64,000 nucleotides of DNA from Chrysomallon squamiferum (taxonomy: Eukaryota > Mollusca > Gastropoda > Neomphalida > Peltospiridae), in NCBI GenBank assembly GCA_012295275.1, contig CM022668.1, positions 9,887,541 to 9,951,540 of the forward strand, read 5' to 3'. The translations under genes were made by a program, and so were the position numbers. The notes under the pieces are model-generated. The model was not told where the DNA came from and ran no database searches. It saw only the letters and a program-made list of their open reading frames with translations. Below, one piece after another: positions 36,410-48,959 of the stretch; within the stretch, counting starts at the first letter, position 1, and each line of letters begins with the position of its first letter.

Positions 36410-37860
36410 GTGTGTGTACCAATCTCATTCTTATCTGAAACAACTACTTCAGTTTAACATTTAACTTGGGCATGATGACTCTAGGCTGTTCTCTTAACTC
36501 CAAAATGCCTTTAATTTTATTGCCAGGGTATAAAAAATTGTATGTGTCTCTCTGTCTTTCTCTTTCTCTCTATCTCTGTCCCTCTATCTCTCAATTCTTT
36601 TGTTTGTATATTCATATTATTTTGTGTATCTAGGCATGCCTGTTAAAATGAGTAAATAAAATAGTGGAGTATCTTCAATCTAAATCTGATGCTAATATAA
36701 TTTTAGACTGACTATTAGTAGAGTATTTATCACAGTCAATAAACATATCTGAAATATGATAAGACAGATTTATCAAATTTTTTATCTGTAGAAATGGATT
36801 CATTTCTATCAGTTGAGGTTTAGTATTATATCTCCACATGTTTCTGAGTTTTATAGATACATTAAATTTTATCAAATTACAAGAGAATACAGTTTTAGTG
36901 AAAAATGGTTTAAGAATAAAAGATTATGTCTGTGTATGTTTATAGGTGTGGCAGGTAAATTTTATCACAACACAGTTACAATGGGCAATGAAATCTAAAC
37001 ATGAATTTTCAACTGTTAAGAATGACAGCTGTTTGTTATACACGTATCTTATTTATTAGTTTTACCATTATAAAACACACCTTACAAAAATATATATCTG
37101 GTATGTGGTGGAGCCATGATTTAAAGATTTTCCATATTTAACCATACATGTGTTGTTCAGCAATTACTAAAATAACTTACTTCCCATCAACAACAACACT
37201 AAACATTTATCTGTATTTGATTATTAATCTTACATTCTAGAACATTCGTCTTATAAATATATCTCTGGTATGCAGAGTCATGACTTCAGAATTCGTTTCC
37301 ATGTTTAAGAGATGACTACATGGCTCCAGCAATAGCTACAGTAACCTGCATCCAATAACCAGTAACACAACCTTGTTGTCAGGTGAAACAAAGATTTCAT
37401 ATTTTTATCACAGAAATACAGTGCAAAGTTTTTAAACACAGTTGTGCGAGACCTGAATATTTAGTTGTTTGACATTCCTATTAAGATGTTCAGTTTTATT
37501 TTAACACAGCAAGAAAGTGTGAGCCTTAGCTTTAGAGAATACACAATAATTGTGTTATGTTTGGCTGCATGTGTGTATATGTGAAAGTACTAAACATCAG
37601 ATTGTACATAGCAGTTCTCCGATGTATTAAACATGAGACTAAACAAAGAAAATCTTCTGCATACCAAACATTTCACTTTACAAAGCCATTTCTAAAATAC
37701 AACAATGTTTAAACACAATGTAGATTCAGTAAAAAAAAAAATCAAAAGGTTTGGTAGTGGTCACTTGTTGATTTTTAAGAGTTATAACAAAATCAAATCT
37801 TACTGCTACCCACTACATTCCCATTATCTGAATCTTTAATCCAATAATCCTAATTGTGAC
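36410..37860. other. Intronic, nothing recognised
   Basis: Unique A+T-rich DNA; two loosely similar ~150-bp stretches at 37080-37200 and 37245-37370 (ATATATCTGGTATG..GAG.CATGA, then CCATATTTAA/CCATGTTTAA) suggest an old duplication. Confidence 0.4.
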
Positions 37861-37867
37861 TTAGCAG

Positions 37868-38146
37868 GAAGCTGTTAACCTGGATTTCCACTTGGTGCTG
37901 CGACAGAACAAGCTCTTTTACCAGTGTTTATGCAGAAACCTGATTTCTGCTGATCATCATCGTATGTCTTCACTCCACCAGTGGTCTGGCAGATATCTAC
38001 TACTCCGTGTTTGTTCTGCACACAAACACCAACAACAAATTGGTCTGTGGAATTTTTATGAGAAACCAGGCAGCTGTAGAATCCACTGTATAGAGGTGTT
38101 GGGACAAGAAAATGGGGAAGAAAAAGTTTGTTTGTGTTTCTCCTAG
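37868..38146 (+). CDS. Candidate exon, 92 codons open after an acceptor
   Basis: Seen: TTGTGACTTAGCAG|GAA, where the acceptor itself contains an in-frame TAG, so the frame opens exactly at the splice point and runs to TAG at 38144-38146. The peptide begins EAVNLDFHLVLRQNKLFYQC and includes LWNFYEKPGSCRIHC, with a balanced residue mix and several Cys. GC content is higher than the surroundings. Possible donor TATAGAG|GTGTTG at about 38093. A second frame over 37950-38090 also looks protein-like (ADIYYSVFVLHTNTNNKLVC), so frame choice is uncertain. No family recognised. Confidence 0.22.
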   Translation, partial: EAVNLDFHLVLRQNKLFYQCLCRNLISADHHRMSSLHQWSGRYLLLRVCSAHKHQQQIGLWNFYEKPGSCRIHCIEVLGQENGEEKVCLCFS

Positions 38147-38164
38147 AAGTGAAGAATGGAATGT

Positions 38165-38515
38165 TAATTTTAATGAGTCGTTTTGTTATTTTTATTCGGT
38201 TGTTATTTTAATAAAAAATGTTTTATCAGTAGTTATTTTAATGAAGTGTTTTGTTTTATCAGTAAATTGCTTTTATGAAGCATTGAATATTGTTTTATCA
38301 GTAGTTTTGATGAAACTCATTGTTTTATCTGTTTATATTTTAATGAAGCACGCAGTGCATCATTTTATCAGAAATGATTTCAGTAAAATACTTTTTTGTC
38401 AATAGTTAATTTAATGAAACATTGTTTTATCAGTAAATTGTTTTGATGAAACACTATTTTATTGGTAAGTTATTTTGATGAAACATTCTTCTATCATTAA
38501 GTTATTTTAATAATA
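38165..38515. repeat. Degenerate ~34-bp tandem repeat
   Basis: About 9-10 decayed units of GTTTTATCAGTA followed by TTTTGATGAAAC-like sequence, starting directly after the candidate exon. Confidence 0.75.
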
Positions 38516-38519
38516 ACAT

Positions 38520-39140
38520 GCAGGCTAAAAAAATAATCTTTATTTTATATGTAGTAATTAGTAATTATGTGTTGTAATTAATAATTGTTTGGTAATGAGT
38601 AATTATGTGTTGTAATTAGTAGTTTAATTGCCAGTATTCTGTTATTTATAAATGTCTGTTAACCAGATAATAGCAGTCATTCTCTTTGATAAGAAATATC
38701 TTTCAACAATAGATACAAATAATGTTTGGCTTGCTTCCACATGGAAACTATTCAAGTATTTCTATCATAGTACACTTTCAGCACTTTGAAAGCTCATATA
38801 AACTGAACAGCTGACTTAACTATTAGTTAATTATAGAAGTGCAGTGATCTGCACTTTTCGTAAGACCTATTGGTTATCCCATTCCAACCATTTGTTTCAA
38901 TATGCACTTAATTTACAAAAAAATTCCATGAGAAAGGCAATAATGTCCTACATATGCCAAAGAACAGGTTGGATAATCAAGAGAACTAGTTGGAATGGTA
39001 TAATCAGGGAAATTGATAGGAGTGATACAATCAAATATCAAAGGAAATGATTTGGTGGAATACTTAAAAATGGAATATTAAGATAATCAAAGGAATTAGT
39101 TGCAATTGGCCAATCAAGAGAATTTATTTAAGAGAGTTGT
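38520..39140. repeat. Decayed short repeats
   Basis: GTAATTA/GTGTTGTAATTA copies at 38550-38640, and AATCA(A/G)G(A/G)GAA(A/T)T..TTGGAATGG copies at 38965-39130. No coding support for the 68-codon frame at 38844. Confidence 0.5.
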
Positions 39141-39144
39141 TTGT

Positions 39145-40180
39145 GAAGGTGTCATATGGGGAATTAGTTTGAAGTCTGACTGAAAATTCATGTTCCATCT
39201 ATTTCACTCTCTTTATTATTTGCTTTATTTTCTTCTTTTTTCATTATTATTTTTTTTATTATCTTGCCTTATTTATAGTTGTTACAATAAGGTTTAATTC
39301 TCTTTAGAGCAATTTCTGATCAACTAGAAATCATGAACTCTACACATATAATATCAGTGATTATCTCACAACATAATTATGATGTATTATAAGAGTGACA
39401 TTTCATGCTTGACTATACATGGACATACATTTTTCAGAACACGTAGCTGATGTCATGTGGACATTTTTCAAGTGTCTCACACACCCAGTTCTTGAATGAG
39501 CTTTTAAATGTTAATCTGAGATCCAGTGAGCTGTGAAATAATTCTAAATACATCACACATGTAGACATTTCCATAATCTCTGTTTTTATGTAAAGAGTGT
39601 AATCAACTGTGTAATATTTTTTAATATCCAACCCTCGTACTGCACAGCCCTTTCAGCTGAGATATTACACTGAAATCTATAGATCTTTATAAGATGTGCA
39701 CTAATTTAAGATATTTCATGTGTATAATTAAAAAAAAAATCAGATTTTTTTTCAGGATTTAGTCAGTATTTTAATATTTTTATTATATATATAAAAAAAA
39801 AATCCTTTAAAAGTACATATTTAAGGTGTGGATCTTTTTAATCTTTTATAATAATTTTAAGTACTTCATAAATATATAAACTTTAATTTTACTAATAGAA
39901 TGTAGTCAACTATATCATATTTTTTATCATTTAAATTCAGACAATATATGTTGATATTTTAAAGAAATTTAGTAATCTCTCTCTCTCTCTCTGTGCATCA
40001 CTTTCTTGAATCTTCTTTATTTCTAGGTATGTAATATTTAACACAGAAATGTAGAAACTATTGACATGTGTAATATTTTCAAACATGACAGATACTTGTT
40101 ATGACAGTTTGTGATTGCAGTACTTTGAAGACTGCAGATGAACGTTATGAACTTTGACCTGTGTTTAGTGAGACGTAGCA
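39145..40180. other. Intronic, nothing recognised
   Basis: A+T-rich unique DNA with a short (CT)n at 39976-39992. Confidence 0.5.
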
Positions 40181-40183
40181 CAA

Positions 40184-40324
40184 ATGGGAGACTGGTATTC
40201 ACACACAGACAGTGCAGCTCTGATCACAAACAGATGCGAGCTGGAGCAAGATTGTAAAGTCTGTAAGTGGTGTGAAAGATGTTTAAATAAGTGTGCAGAC
40301 ACGGCCCATGCAAACAAATACTGA
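40184..40324 (+). CDS. Short cysteine-rich open frame or exon (46 aa)
   Basis: Seen: ATG at 40184 with an in-frame TGA five codons upstream, and a stop at 40322-40324. The second half has six Cys in 20 residues (CELEQDCKVCKWCERCLNKC; spacing C-x5-C-x2-C-x2-C-x2-C-x3-C). A CAG at 40217 and a donor-like AGTCT|GTAAGT at about 40262 allow a 45-bp phase 1-1 exon, the phase left by the exon at 14935. Three CpGs lie within it in a CpG-poor region. It could be a secreted-protein exon, a short peptide gene or chance; Cys-dense spacing alone identifies no family. Confidence 0.2.
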   Translation: MGDWYSHTDSAALITNRCELEQDCKVCKWCERCLNKCADTAHANKY

Positions 40325-40329
40325 AGAAT

Positions 40330-41845
40330 TAGGACCACCTTTATTTTATTTTACTGGCTGCTTTTTCAATAACAGCTTTTCAAATTGAGTAACACTTGCA
40401 ATTGGAGAAAGTAAATGTCTTTTCACTCTGGTCTTTGTGACACAAGGAGTGATGGAATTTATTAAATCTCTTCATGTGGTTGTGACTGTCTGTTGGTCTC
40501 TTCTGACAGTTTTGCATTTTCTGCTTCTCATTCTGTCTCTTTGTCATCATTATGAATATCCATTTACCTGCTTGTCTGTTTTCTATTTTATTGTCATGTA
40601 TTTTTTTTTAGATTTTTTCATCTGCAGTTCTTTATGTTCATACACCAGCTGATTATAATTATGAGCACTTTTTAAGAATGGCTCAATCACATAAATCATG
40701 GACATACTGAGGCAGCAAATTCAGCCACTGACAGACTGCAGTATGATGGGAATGTTTCTAGTTACAGAACTGATTAACAATACTGCCACATGTTAGACAA
40801 ATTACATGCTTTGCTGCAGTGATTTATTAACTTTTATACAAGACAATCATGTAGACTAATTAAACAATTTAACATTAATTAACAATTGTACGACACACTG
40901 GCATGTATTACATACCTTGGGGAGCTGATTAATTAACATGCAGACATAATGCATACCTATTTAGTGTGGGTAATTAATCTAATATGTCATCTGATTGTGG
41001 TGATTAATTACAGTAGATAATGTTACAAATGTAGTGTATAATATACTCTCCAACATTGGATATGGGAATTACCAGATGGGACAAAGTCTGCCCCATGTTA
41101 AATTACTGGGATAGTAAGTTATGTCATAATACATTATATCATGTTAGGGTATAACAGTCAACACAATATTAATCTACTATGGCTATTATTATCTCACACA
41201 TATATGGTTAATCTTGATGTGAAGGGTCCACTCTTTTTTCATTTAGCAGCATTTAAATATACCCAATCATATGCTGAAAAGCATACACAATGATTTTTGA
41301 TACTAATATTAAAAAATAAAAATAAAAATCACCACTGAATGAAACTGACAAAAGCTGAGAAAAAAAAGAGAAGAAAACTGAGTTAAATTAAAACTGTGAT
41401 ATGTTCTGCTCTGTCTATGGAAAGGTACATATAAAATAACAGTTACTGCTTAACACGATACTGCAAACTATTGTAGTAGGTCAGAAGAGTTTTATTGTTG
41501 TGGAGATCACTTTAACACTTCATTTATCAGATGTCACAATCTGCTTGTCTCATTTGATTGATGGTTGCCATTAACAACAGCAGCTTGAAAAATGTCCGGT
41601 ACATGTTACAAGCAGTAATTTAACATTTTCTCCTTTAATTAATTACATGGTTCGCTATTTTACTGGTTTGACATGACACTTACTGAAGACATTCAACATG
41701 TGTGCAAGAATTACATACAGTGGTGCATGTTATCTGTGTGTTTAATGCCAGCATTTGCAGATAATGAGTTTGTCTCTGGTTGGAGACACATTTCATACAC
41801 ATGAATACATACATCACATCAGAAGTTCTTTAAGAATGACCTGTG
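40330..41845. other. Intronic, nothing recognised
   Basis: Unique A+T-rich DNA. The 71-codon frame at 40437 is hydrophobic and lacks splice support. Confidence 0.5.
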
Positions 41846-41949
<104 letters not shown>

Positions 41950-42267
41950 ATTAGCAAATAGGTAACTTTTTTTTCAGTCTGAAGCACAAAACGACATTCA
42001 CACAAGATGTTTGGTATCAGTAAATATGTCACAGGCTGCTGTAACACACAATATCATTGGTCTGTGTCTTACGGGCTATACGTGATGTAGACATGTACTG
42101 GTATGTCTGGCAAAGACGGTTTACTGCGGAGCATGTAATAATGACATGATTATTTTCATATATATACGTGCCATATGGAATGGGTTGTGTACTCTTGTGT
42201 TTTCACATAATTAACTTAATAGCAGAGAGTGAGTGGGGGAAGAAATGGTGACGGGGAGGAAGGAAGG

Positions 42268-42572
42268 ATGGAAAGAAAGAAATGTGAGAAGAAATACTTG
42301 ACATCTGTTAATGAAATGTGGTTATTTTACTTCACATTAAACATCAAAGCATTCCTTTTCTTTGCTAATATGTCCTCCTGCAAACAGAATATCATGAAGT
42401 CACTGAGTGGAATGGGAGATAATGTTGAAAGTATGTGGAGACGTCTTTCACTTAACCTATATTACAACATCTGTGTTGTTACAGGCTATCACATTTACAC
42501 TGTGTTACATCTGTCTCCTGAACTAAAACCGAGCAGCTCATACAACATTTTCTCCAACTCAGTTCATATTAA
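42268..42572 (+). other. Unique part of the longest open frame
   Basis: The longest frame (42229-43023, 264 codons) starts with GTG; its first ATG is at 42268. About 100 codons come before the minisatellite and are not repeat-derived (for example MERKKCEKKYLTSVNEMWLF). No signal, domain or splice sites recognised. The frame is kept long by the stop-free 37-bp repeat, so coding status is doubtful. Confidence 0.15.
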
Positions 42573-43015
42573 TAACTATCTCACACCACCTCTGTACATC
42601 TACATGTCTATCTCACATTATACACCATATCAATCTGTACATCTCTATCTCACATTATACACCATATCAATCTGTACATCTCTGTCTCACATTATACACC
42701 ATCTCAGTCTGTACATCTCTTATCTCACATTATACACCATCACAGTTTGTACAACACTATCTCACATTATACACCATCTCAGTCTCTACAACACTATCTC
42801 AAATTATACACCATCTCAGTCTGTACATATCTGTCTCACATTATACACCATCTCAGTCTGTACAACACTATCTCACATTATACACCATCTCAGTCTGTAC
42901 AACACTATCTCACATTATACACCATCTCAGTCTGTACAACACTATCTCACATTATACACCATCTCAGTCTGTACAACACTATCTCACATTATACACCATT
43001 TCACACACCATATAC
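42573..43015. repeat. 37-bp minisatellite, ~12 copies
   Basis: Unit CACCATCTCAGTCTGTACAA plus CACTATCTCACATTATA, spacing exactly 37 bp in the homogeneous right half (for example 42845 and 42882). Left copies carry CATATCAAT and CATCTCTAT variants. Since 37 is not a multiple of 3, three copies make one 37-residue peptide period, and the repeat has no stop in two + frames. Confidence 0.93.
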
Positions 43016-43019
43016 TAGT

Positions 43020-43775
43020 ATAGATACCAGTATAGTAAATATTTTATGCAACACGTCTCTATTTTGTACAGTATACAATACTATCTTACATTACAGAAAA
43101 ACGTTACAAACTATTGAACAGTGAACAATCACCTCAGCCCCTTTCATAGCATTAGCACATCGTGTACTGTGTTTTATTATTAAACAGGTTTGTTGAAAAA
43201 TGGTTGGCATGTGCCACTTTGAAAAAATAAACATATCAGAAAATACTGTTATTCCGTTAAATACTGACAGATAGACAGATGTACTGACAGATGAATAATC
43301 TGTAGATTGTAACCAAAACTGGAATAGAGATAAAATGAAAATAATTTTTATCTTAGTTCTATTCTTAGATAATTTGAAGACATTTCTGTTTTCATTCCAA
43401 TTTCACTAATTAATATTGCCAATTTTATTTTTATATTTTACTGAAAAAAAAAAAAAAATTAAAGAAAAAGAAAGTAGAAAAGATGAATAATGAAAAATAA
43501 ATAAAGAAAATAAGATAACCCTGACAAAACCCATAAAAAAAATGGAAAAAAAAAACAGAAGAGAAAAACAAAACAACAAAACCCACCCCATTAAATCCTC
43601 CAAAACCAACCAAAACAAAAAAAAAAAAAAAAAAAACAAACAAAAAACAAGCAAAAAACAAACTGAAAAGGATTTAAGAAAAAGAAACAAAGTCTACTTT
43701 GACAAAATAAAAGATTCATAAACTCTCCAAGTTCACAAAACAAAACTAAAACAATGTATCCTTATTCAAATTAAA
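43020..43775. other. Intronic A-rich DNA
   Basis: Poly-A and AAAC-rich tracts (43443-43640). Minus-strand Phe-rich frames are artefacts. Confidence 0.6.
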
Positions 43776-43779
43776 GACC

Positions 43780-43798
43780 AACACACACACACACACAG

Positions 43799-43865
<67 letters not shown>

Positions 43866-43872
43866 CACACAC
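43780..43872. repeat. (AC)n microsatellite with AAAC interruptions
   Basis: About 93 bp with regularly placed AAACAC variants. Confidence 0.96.
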
Positions 43873-44237
43873 ATATTCTTTTCAACAAAATAATGCCCCC
43901 AGACTGGCTTATCTGGGTAATGTATATCTGAATTAACTGGAAATTCCTGCAATCATTATGACTGTCTGGCTTTTAAAATGTGCAGTGTCAGCAAATGCAA
44001 GCAGATTACGACATGCATAACACACTGTATCCCACGCTGACCCACTTCTCATTCATGCTTTTTTTCAAGTCTGATTTATTATGCTATCTACATGTAATTT
44101 GCCTCATAGCTAGCAGCTTATTTATAAAAAATAAAAAAAAAAAACATAAAAAATAAATGTGGAAAATATTAACCTGAAGGCATGAACAACTATTTTTCTT
44201 TTTGTGCACTTCAGAAATTTGATGTATATGTATGCAT

Positions 44238-44452
<215 letters not shown>

Positions 44453-44459
44453 CTTGACA

Positions 44460-45315
44460 GTTAGCATGAAGGTATTTTTGCTTGTGTGTAGTTATGGAAT
44501 GTGTCAGGTTCAGTGACACACTCACATTAATTACCAGTCAGTAATCCAGCCTTGTGTTTATTTACACATGATGACATACTTATCTAGGTGTAGCTTTGTG
44601 ACTGTAACAACCACCACTTTATAGGCTTGTTTATCAGCTAGCTTGTTAAATACACTGGCATTGTAGATAGTATAGACAGCTGGTAATAATAATAATAATA
44701 ATAATAACAACAACAGCAGTATCAACAACAACAACAACAAAAAAAAAAACTAAAAAATTTAAGAAAAAGAGAAGAAGAAAAATAATAATAATAGCTGCAA
44801 ATAAAATGATTAATAATATGATAACTGCAAGAACAATAATCTTAATAGATAAAAGAATAAATTAACAATACATGACACAAGTTTGTTTAGTTTTAATTTG
44901 ATTAGAAAAAATACATACTAATGAGGTAATGGAGAATTTAATAAACAAATAAATAGTTTAATAACCAGATGCTCAGAATTAATTAATTTGTCCATCATTT
45001 TTCATTCTTATCTTCTGTGTACATGTAATACATGTTTTTATAAATGTCTGACTCTGCTTATCGCACTGGAATTAAACCAAACTTATTTCACAATAATTTC
45101 TTTCTGTCTTGAAGGAGAAAATAAATCCCCCCCCCCCCCCAAAAAAAGAGTAAAAAAGAAAGGTGTTTCTTTGTCTAATGTAATCCATAAACAGATTTGA
45201 TAAAATGATATTTGTTTATCTTTGTGTTTGGTTTACTGAGAAATACTCATCTTAGCCTAGCAGCCCTTCTGTTATCAACTGTACACAGAATATAACACAA
45301 GATAAAACATTTTAC
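44460..45315. other. Intronic low-complexity DNA
   Basis: AAT, AAC and CAA triplets (44684-44740) and a C10-A7 junction at 45127-45147. No gene. Confidence 0.55.
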
Positions 45316-45317
45316 AT

Positions 45318-45910
45318 TTATTTAGATAAACTTTCACAAGCATTTTAACACATTTCAGATACGTTTAGATAAACTTCCACATTCATTTAACACATTTTAG
45401 ATACATTTAGATAAACTTCCACATTCATTTAACACATTTTAAATATATTTAGATACACATTTGCAGTCATTTTAACACATTTTAAATACATTTAGCTAAC
45501 AGTTTTTAATTCCATTTACATAATATATATTTTATGCCTACATTTTGATAGTCTATCTTTTGCATTCATTTAAATATATTTCAGATAAACCTTTTACATT
45601 TATTTTGAATAAATTATTTTTGTTGTTCATATGAATTCATTTTGATCAGCTTTTTATATTAATTTAGAAAACACATTTTAAATATATTTAGTTGACACAT
45701 TTTAAACATATTTAGTTGACACTCTTTAAATACATTAAGATAATCAGTATTTTACATTCATTGAAATTCATTTAGATAAACCTTATAATAGATATAAATG
45801 TAAAGTCTTATAATACATACAAATGTAAAGTCTTATAATACATACAAATGAAATAATTTTGTCATTCATATAAATCCATTTAGATAAACTATTTTACATC
45901 TGTATCATGT
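45318..45910. repeat. ~42-bp degenerate minisatellite
   Basis: Unit about TTTAGATAAACTTCCACATT plus CATTTAACACATTTTAGATACA, best conserved at 45360-45450 and decaying to CATTTAGATAAAC words toward 45900. Confidence 0.8.
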
Positions 45911-45959
45911 TGTCAATACCTTTAAAATAATAATTTAAGTAACACTAGATCTGAATATT

Positions 45960-46115
45960 TATCAACTTAACTTCAAATACTTTTATTTTATTCTTTAAAT
46001 TTTTTGTATTACTAGTTCATTTTTTTTATATATGTATCTACTTGACTTCAAATACTTTTATTTTATTGTTTACATTTTTTGTATTACTAGTTCATTTTTT
46101 TCATTTTATATATAT
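45960..46115. repeat. Imperfect direct duplication, ~75 bp
   Basis: ACTTCAAATACTTTTATTTT..TTTTTTGTATTACTAGTTCA occurs at 45969-46022 and again at 46043-46096. Confidence 0.8.
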
Positions 46116-46384
46116 GTATGTATAACTTTTTTTTGTAATGTATGTTTCACTAACACTATTAGATTACTGGTCACTGCTAGAAGTAGTCTGACATTTTTGC
46201 CTCTGCTGTTTATAATGTCAGAAGTCTACAGCAGTAAACAGTTATCTGCAGCACTGTAAACAATTGAAAAAACTTGATATGTTGGTCAGTCACTTTGATT
46301 TCCGTTGACCAAGATTTCCACAAAACAAGGTGAAGGTATCTCTAGCATTTGTTTCACTTCTCTGCCCTTCTTACAGAGAATTTA

Positions 46385-46760
46385 AACATTCTGTTGTTCC
46401 CTTGAAAAAAGAGAATTGAAACATTTGTTTTATCCATTGTAATAGAGTTTTGAAGTATTTCTTATACCTTGTAACAGAGATTGAAACATGTTTTTTATCC
46501 ACTGTAATAGAGAATTGAAATGTTTCTTATCTGTTGTAATACAGATTGATATTTCTTATCTGTTGTAATAGAGATTGATACATTTCTTATCTGTTGTAAT
46601 AGAGAACTGAAACATTTCTTATCTGTTGTAATAGAGAACTGAAACATTTCTTATCCCTTCTTGGTCCCTTGTAATAGAGATTGAAACATTTTTTTAGGTG
46701 TCGTAATTGAAAACTTAAACATTTCTTTTCCCTTGTTATACAGAATTTATAGCTTTCTTC
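46385..46760. repeat. ~32-bp minisatellite
   Basis: Unit TTGTAATAGAGAACTGAAAC plus ATTTCTTATCTG with 31-33-bp spacing (46563, 46594, 46626), flanked by decayed copies. Confidence 0.85.
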
Positions 46761-46764
46761 ATTG

Positions 46765-47811
46765 TTATAAAATATTACTATGAATAATATTTTTTTTATT
46801 CATTGTATTGAATTAAGTGCATATGAATGAGAGAAACCCCCCAAAAAACCCATCCAGGAGTATATAAATAATTATTAATTGTTTTGAAACTATTTCAGTA
46901 ATTATTTCAGTTCCATTTTGAAAGTTATTAATTTATTTTGATGCAGATAAGTTAAAATGCACATAGTTGTGTTTGAGAATGTGTGTGCATTTTTACATTA
47001 ACATTAAATCCACAAAATATAAAAATTCCAAAAATCTTTTCTTCTTCTTCTTCTTAATTTTTTTTAAACTACTTACCTACAGATATATCTGTTTCTTGAT
47101 AGCAAGACTGCTATAATTTTCCATGTGTGTTTTGTTTTGTTACTAAAACACATTAAACAAGGCAACACAGAAAGAAAAGTGCAGCTCACAGCTTAAGGTG
47201 CACTCTGCATTCAAGGTTATTTTTATTTATTTATTTACTTACTTACTGATATATTTTCTAAGATGTTTTCTCAGGGTACTCATATAAAATATATCACCTA
47301 TCTTGCTGTGAGGATTTCACCATTATCTCATGTGTGTGTTATTTCATCTCACCTAAAGCAAATACAGGAGTTATTATTTGGGGCTGAAGTATCTTGAAGC
47401 TGTTTTGTTTTTATAGAATTTTCTCTGCTATCTGTGGAGACTGGAATAATCTATTTTCTTCATCTGTTTGGAACATCAGTGTCTGGGAACATTACTAGGA
47501 ATAGAACCATCTTTAAAAGTGTATTACAAATGTGAACATGCCAGTTTGTGGGCTAACTTTAAGAAACAAGATACAGATTTAACAGTTTTAACAGAGAAAA
47601 AAGAAAAAGAAAAAAAAAAAAAAGAAGAAAAAAAAAAAGACTCAATGTAAATTTAATTTGTTGATGTTTTTATGGTATATTGTTTTGTTGTAACATCTTC
47701 TTGTGTATAATAACAAAAAAAAAAAAAAAAAAAAAAAAGAAAGAGAAAAGACAACAACTGAGTTCTGTATTAAATATATATATATATAAATTATAACTAA
47801 TAAATAATAAA

Positions 47812-47843
<32 letters not shown>

Positions 47844-48735
47844 TAATCTGTACAAAAAGGTTTCAAAAATATGCCCAGATTTTTATAATAATCCAAAAAT
47901 AAAAAGTAATATTAAATTAATTGTGTTAAGTAAATTCCATGTCATAAATTTCATGACATTATGTTAAGTATGATAACTTTATATTTATTTATTTATTTAT
48001 TTATTTTTAAAAAAACAAAAGTAATGAAAAAAAAAAAAAAAAGACCAAAAACAAAACAAAAATAGCAAAACAAATGACTTCCACCAATAATGAAACAAGC
48101 AATATTATTTTGCTGAATGCTGCAATTTTTTTTTCTTCTCCTTTCTTGGCTTGAACATTTCTTCATAAATCAGTCTGCACATGAGGTGCAGTTGGAATGT
48201 GCAATAAAAATGAAAATTTGCATGAAGAGGTCACAGTACAGAGGTTGTTATGTAGTTGAATAACCTGGCTATCTGTTACTAACTTCTAATAGTTTGCAAA
48301 GTGGTGTGTTCAGACAAGGTGTACTTGATAATGTTTTATGTTTTTATTACACACTTCCAATGCATGGTTGAATTTTATATTGTTTTTGATTGATGTTTGT
48401 ATATTAGAGTTTTCAGACTAGGAATAAAAAAAAAACAATAAAAAAAAAAAAAAAAAAAAAATCAAACATAAATTAAAAGTAAAATAAATATTTTTTTTTT
48501 TCAGTGTTCAAAATTTTTGTTCCTTTATTTTATCAAAATTTATAACTTCTCACGTAATAATCTTTGTGTTCCTCTAGGGTAACACACACCACAGCCTTTG
48601 CTTAAACCACTAAGGAGCACTTGTTAGAACTGAAAATGGTGTTTACCACTGAAAGTTGATCATGTGACTCATTTTGCTTTAGGCCAACATTGTACTTTTG
48701 CAGCTTACTTCTGTAATGAATATAATACTTCTGTA
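46765..48735. other. Intronic poly-A-rich DNA
   Basis: Long + strand A tracts at 47602-47640, 47714-47738, 47816-47843, 48026-48042 and 48444-48461. Long Phe-rich minus-strand frames are artefacts. A degenerate tRNA-like word (TTGATCATGTGAC) occurs at 48655. Confidence 0.6.
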
Positions 48736-48739
48736 ATGA

Positions 48740-48740
<1 letters not shown>

Positions 48741-48784
<44 letters not shown>

Positions 48785-48820
48785 GAAGAAGAAGAAGAAG
48801 AAGAAAGAAGAAGAAGAAGA
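48741..48820. repeat. (AAT)n followed by (AAG)n
   Basis: AAT triplets to 48782, AAG to about 48820, then irregular AAC/AAT. The 98-codon frame is the triplets translated. Confidence 0.95.
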
Positions 48821-48959
48821 GCAGCAACAACCACAACAATAACAGTAATTATAATGAATATGATGATAGCAGCAGTAATAATAACAAGAACAGTAACTGT
48901 AATAATAATATTAACAATAGTAATAACATGAAGAATAGCAAAACCCTAACAAACCTATG

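Noticed and set aside
40217-40324. Naming the Cys-rich frame as a toxin-like or anosmin-type domain
   Set aside because: Cysteine spacing alone is not diagnostic, and neither a signal peptide nor flanking domains are attached to it.
42229-43023. 264-codon open frame, the longest in the window
   Set aside because: Begins with GTG and more than half is the 37-bp minisatellite, which has no stop in this frame. Not called as a gene, though the unique 5' part is noted.
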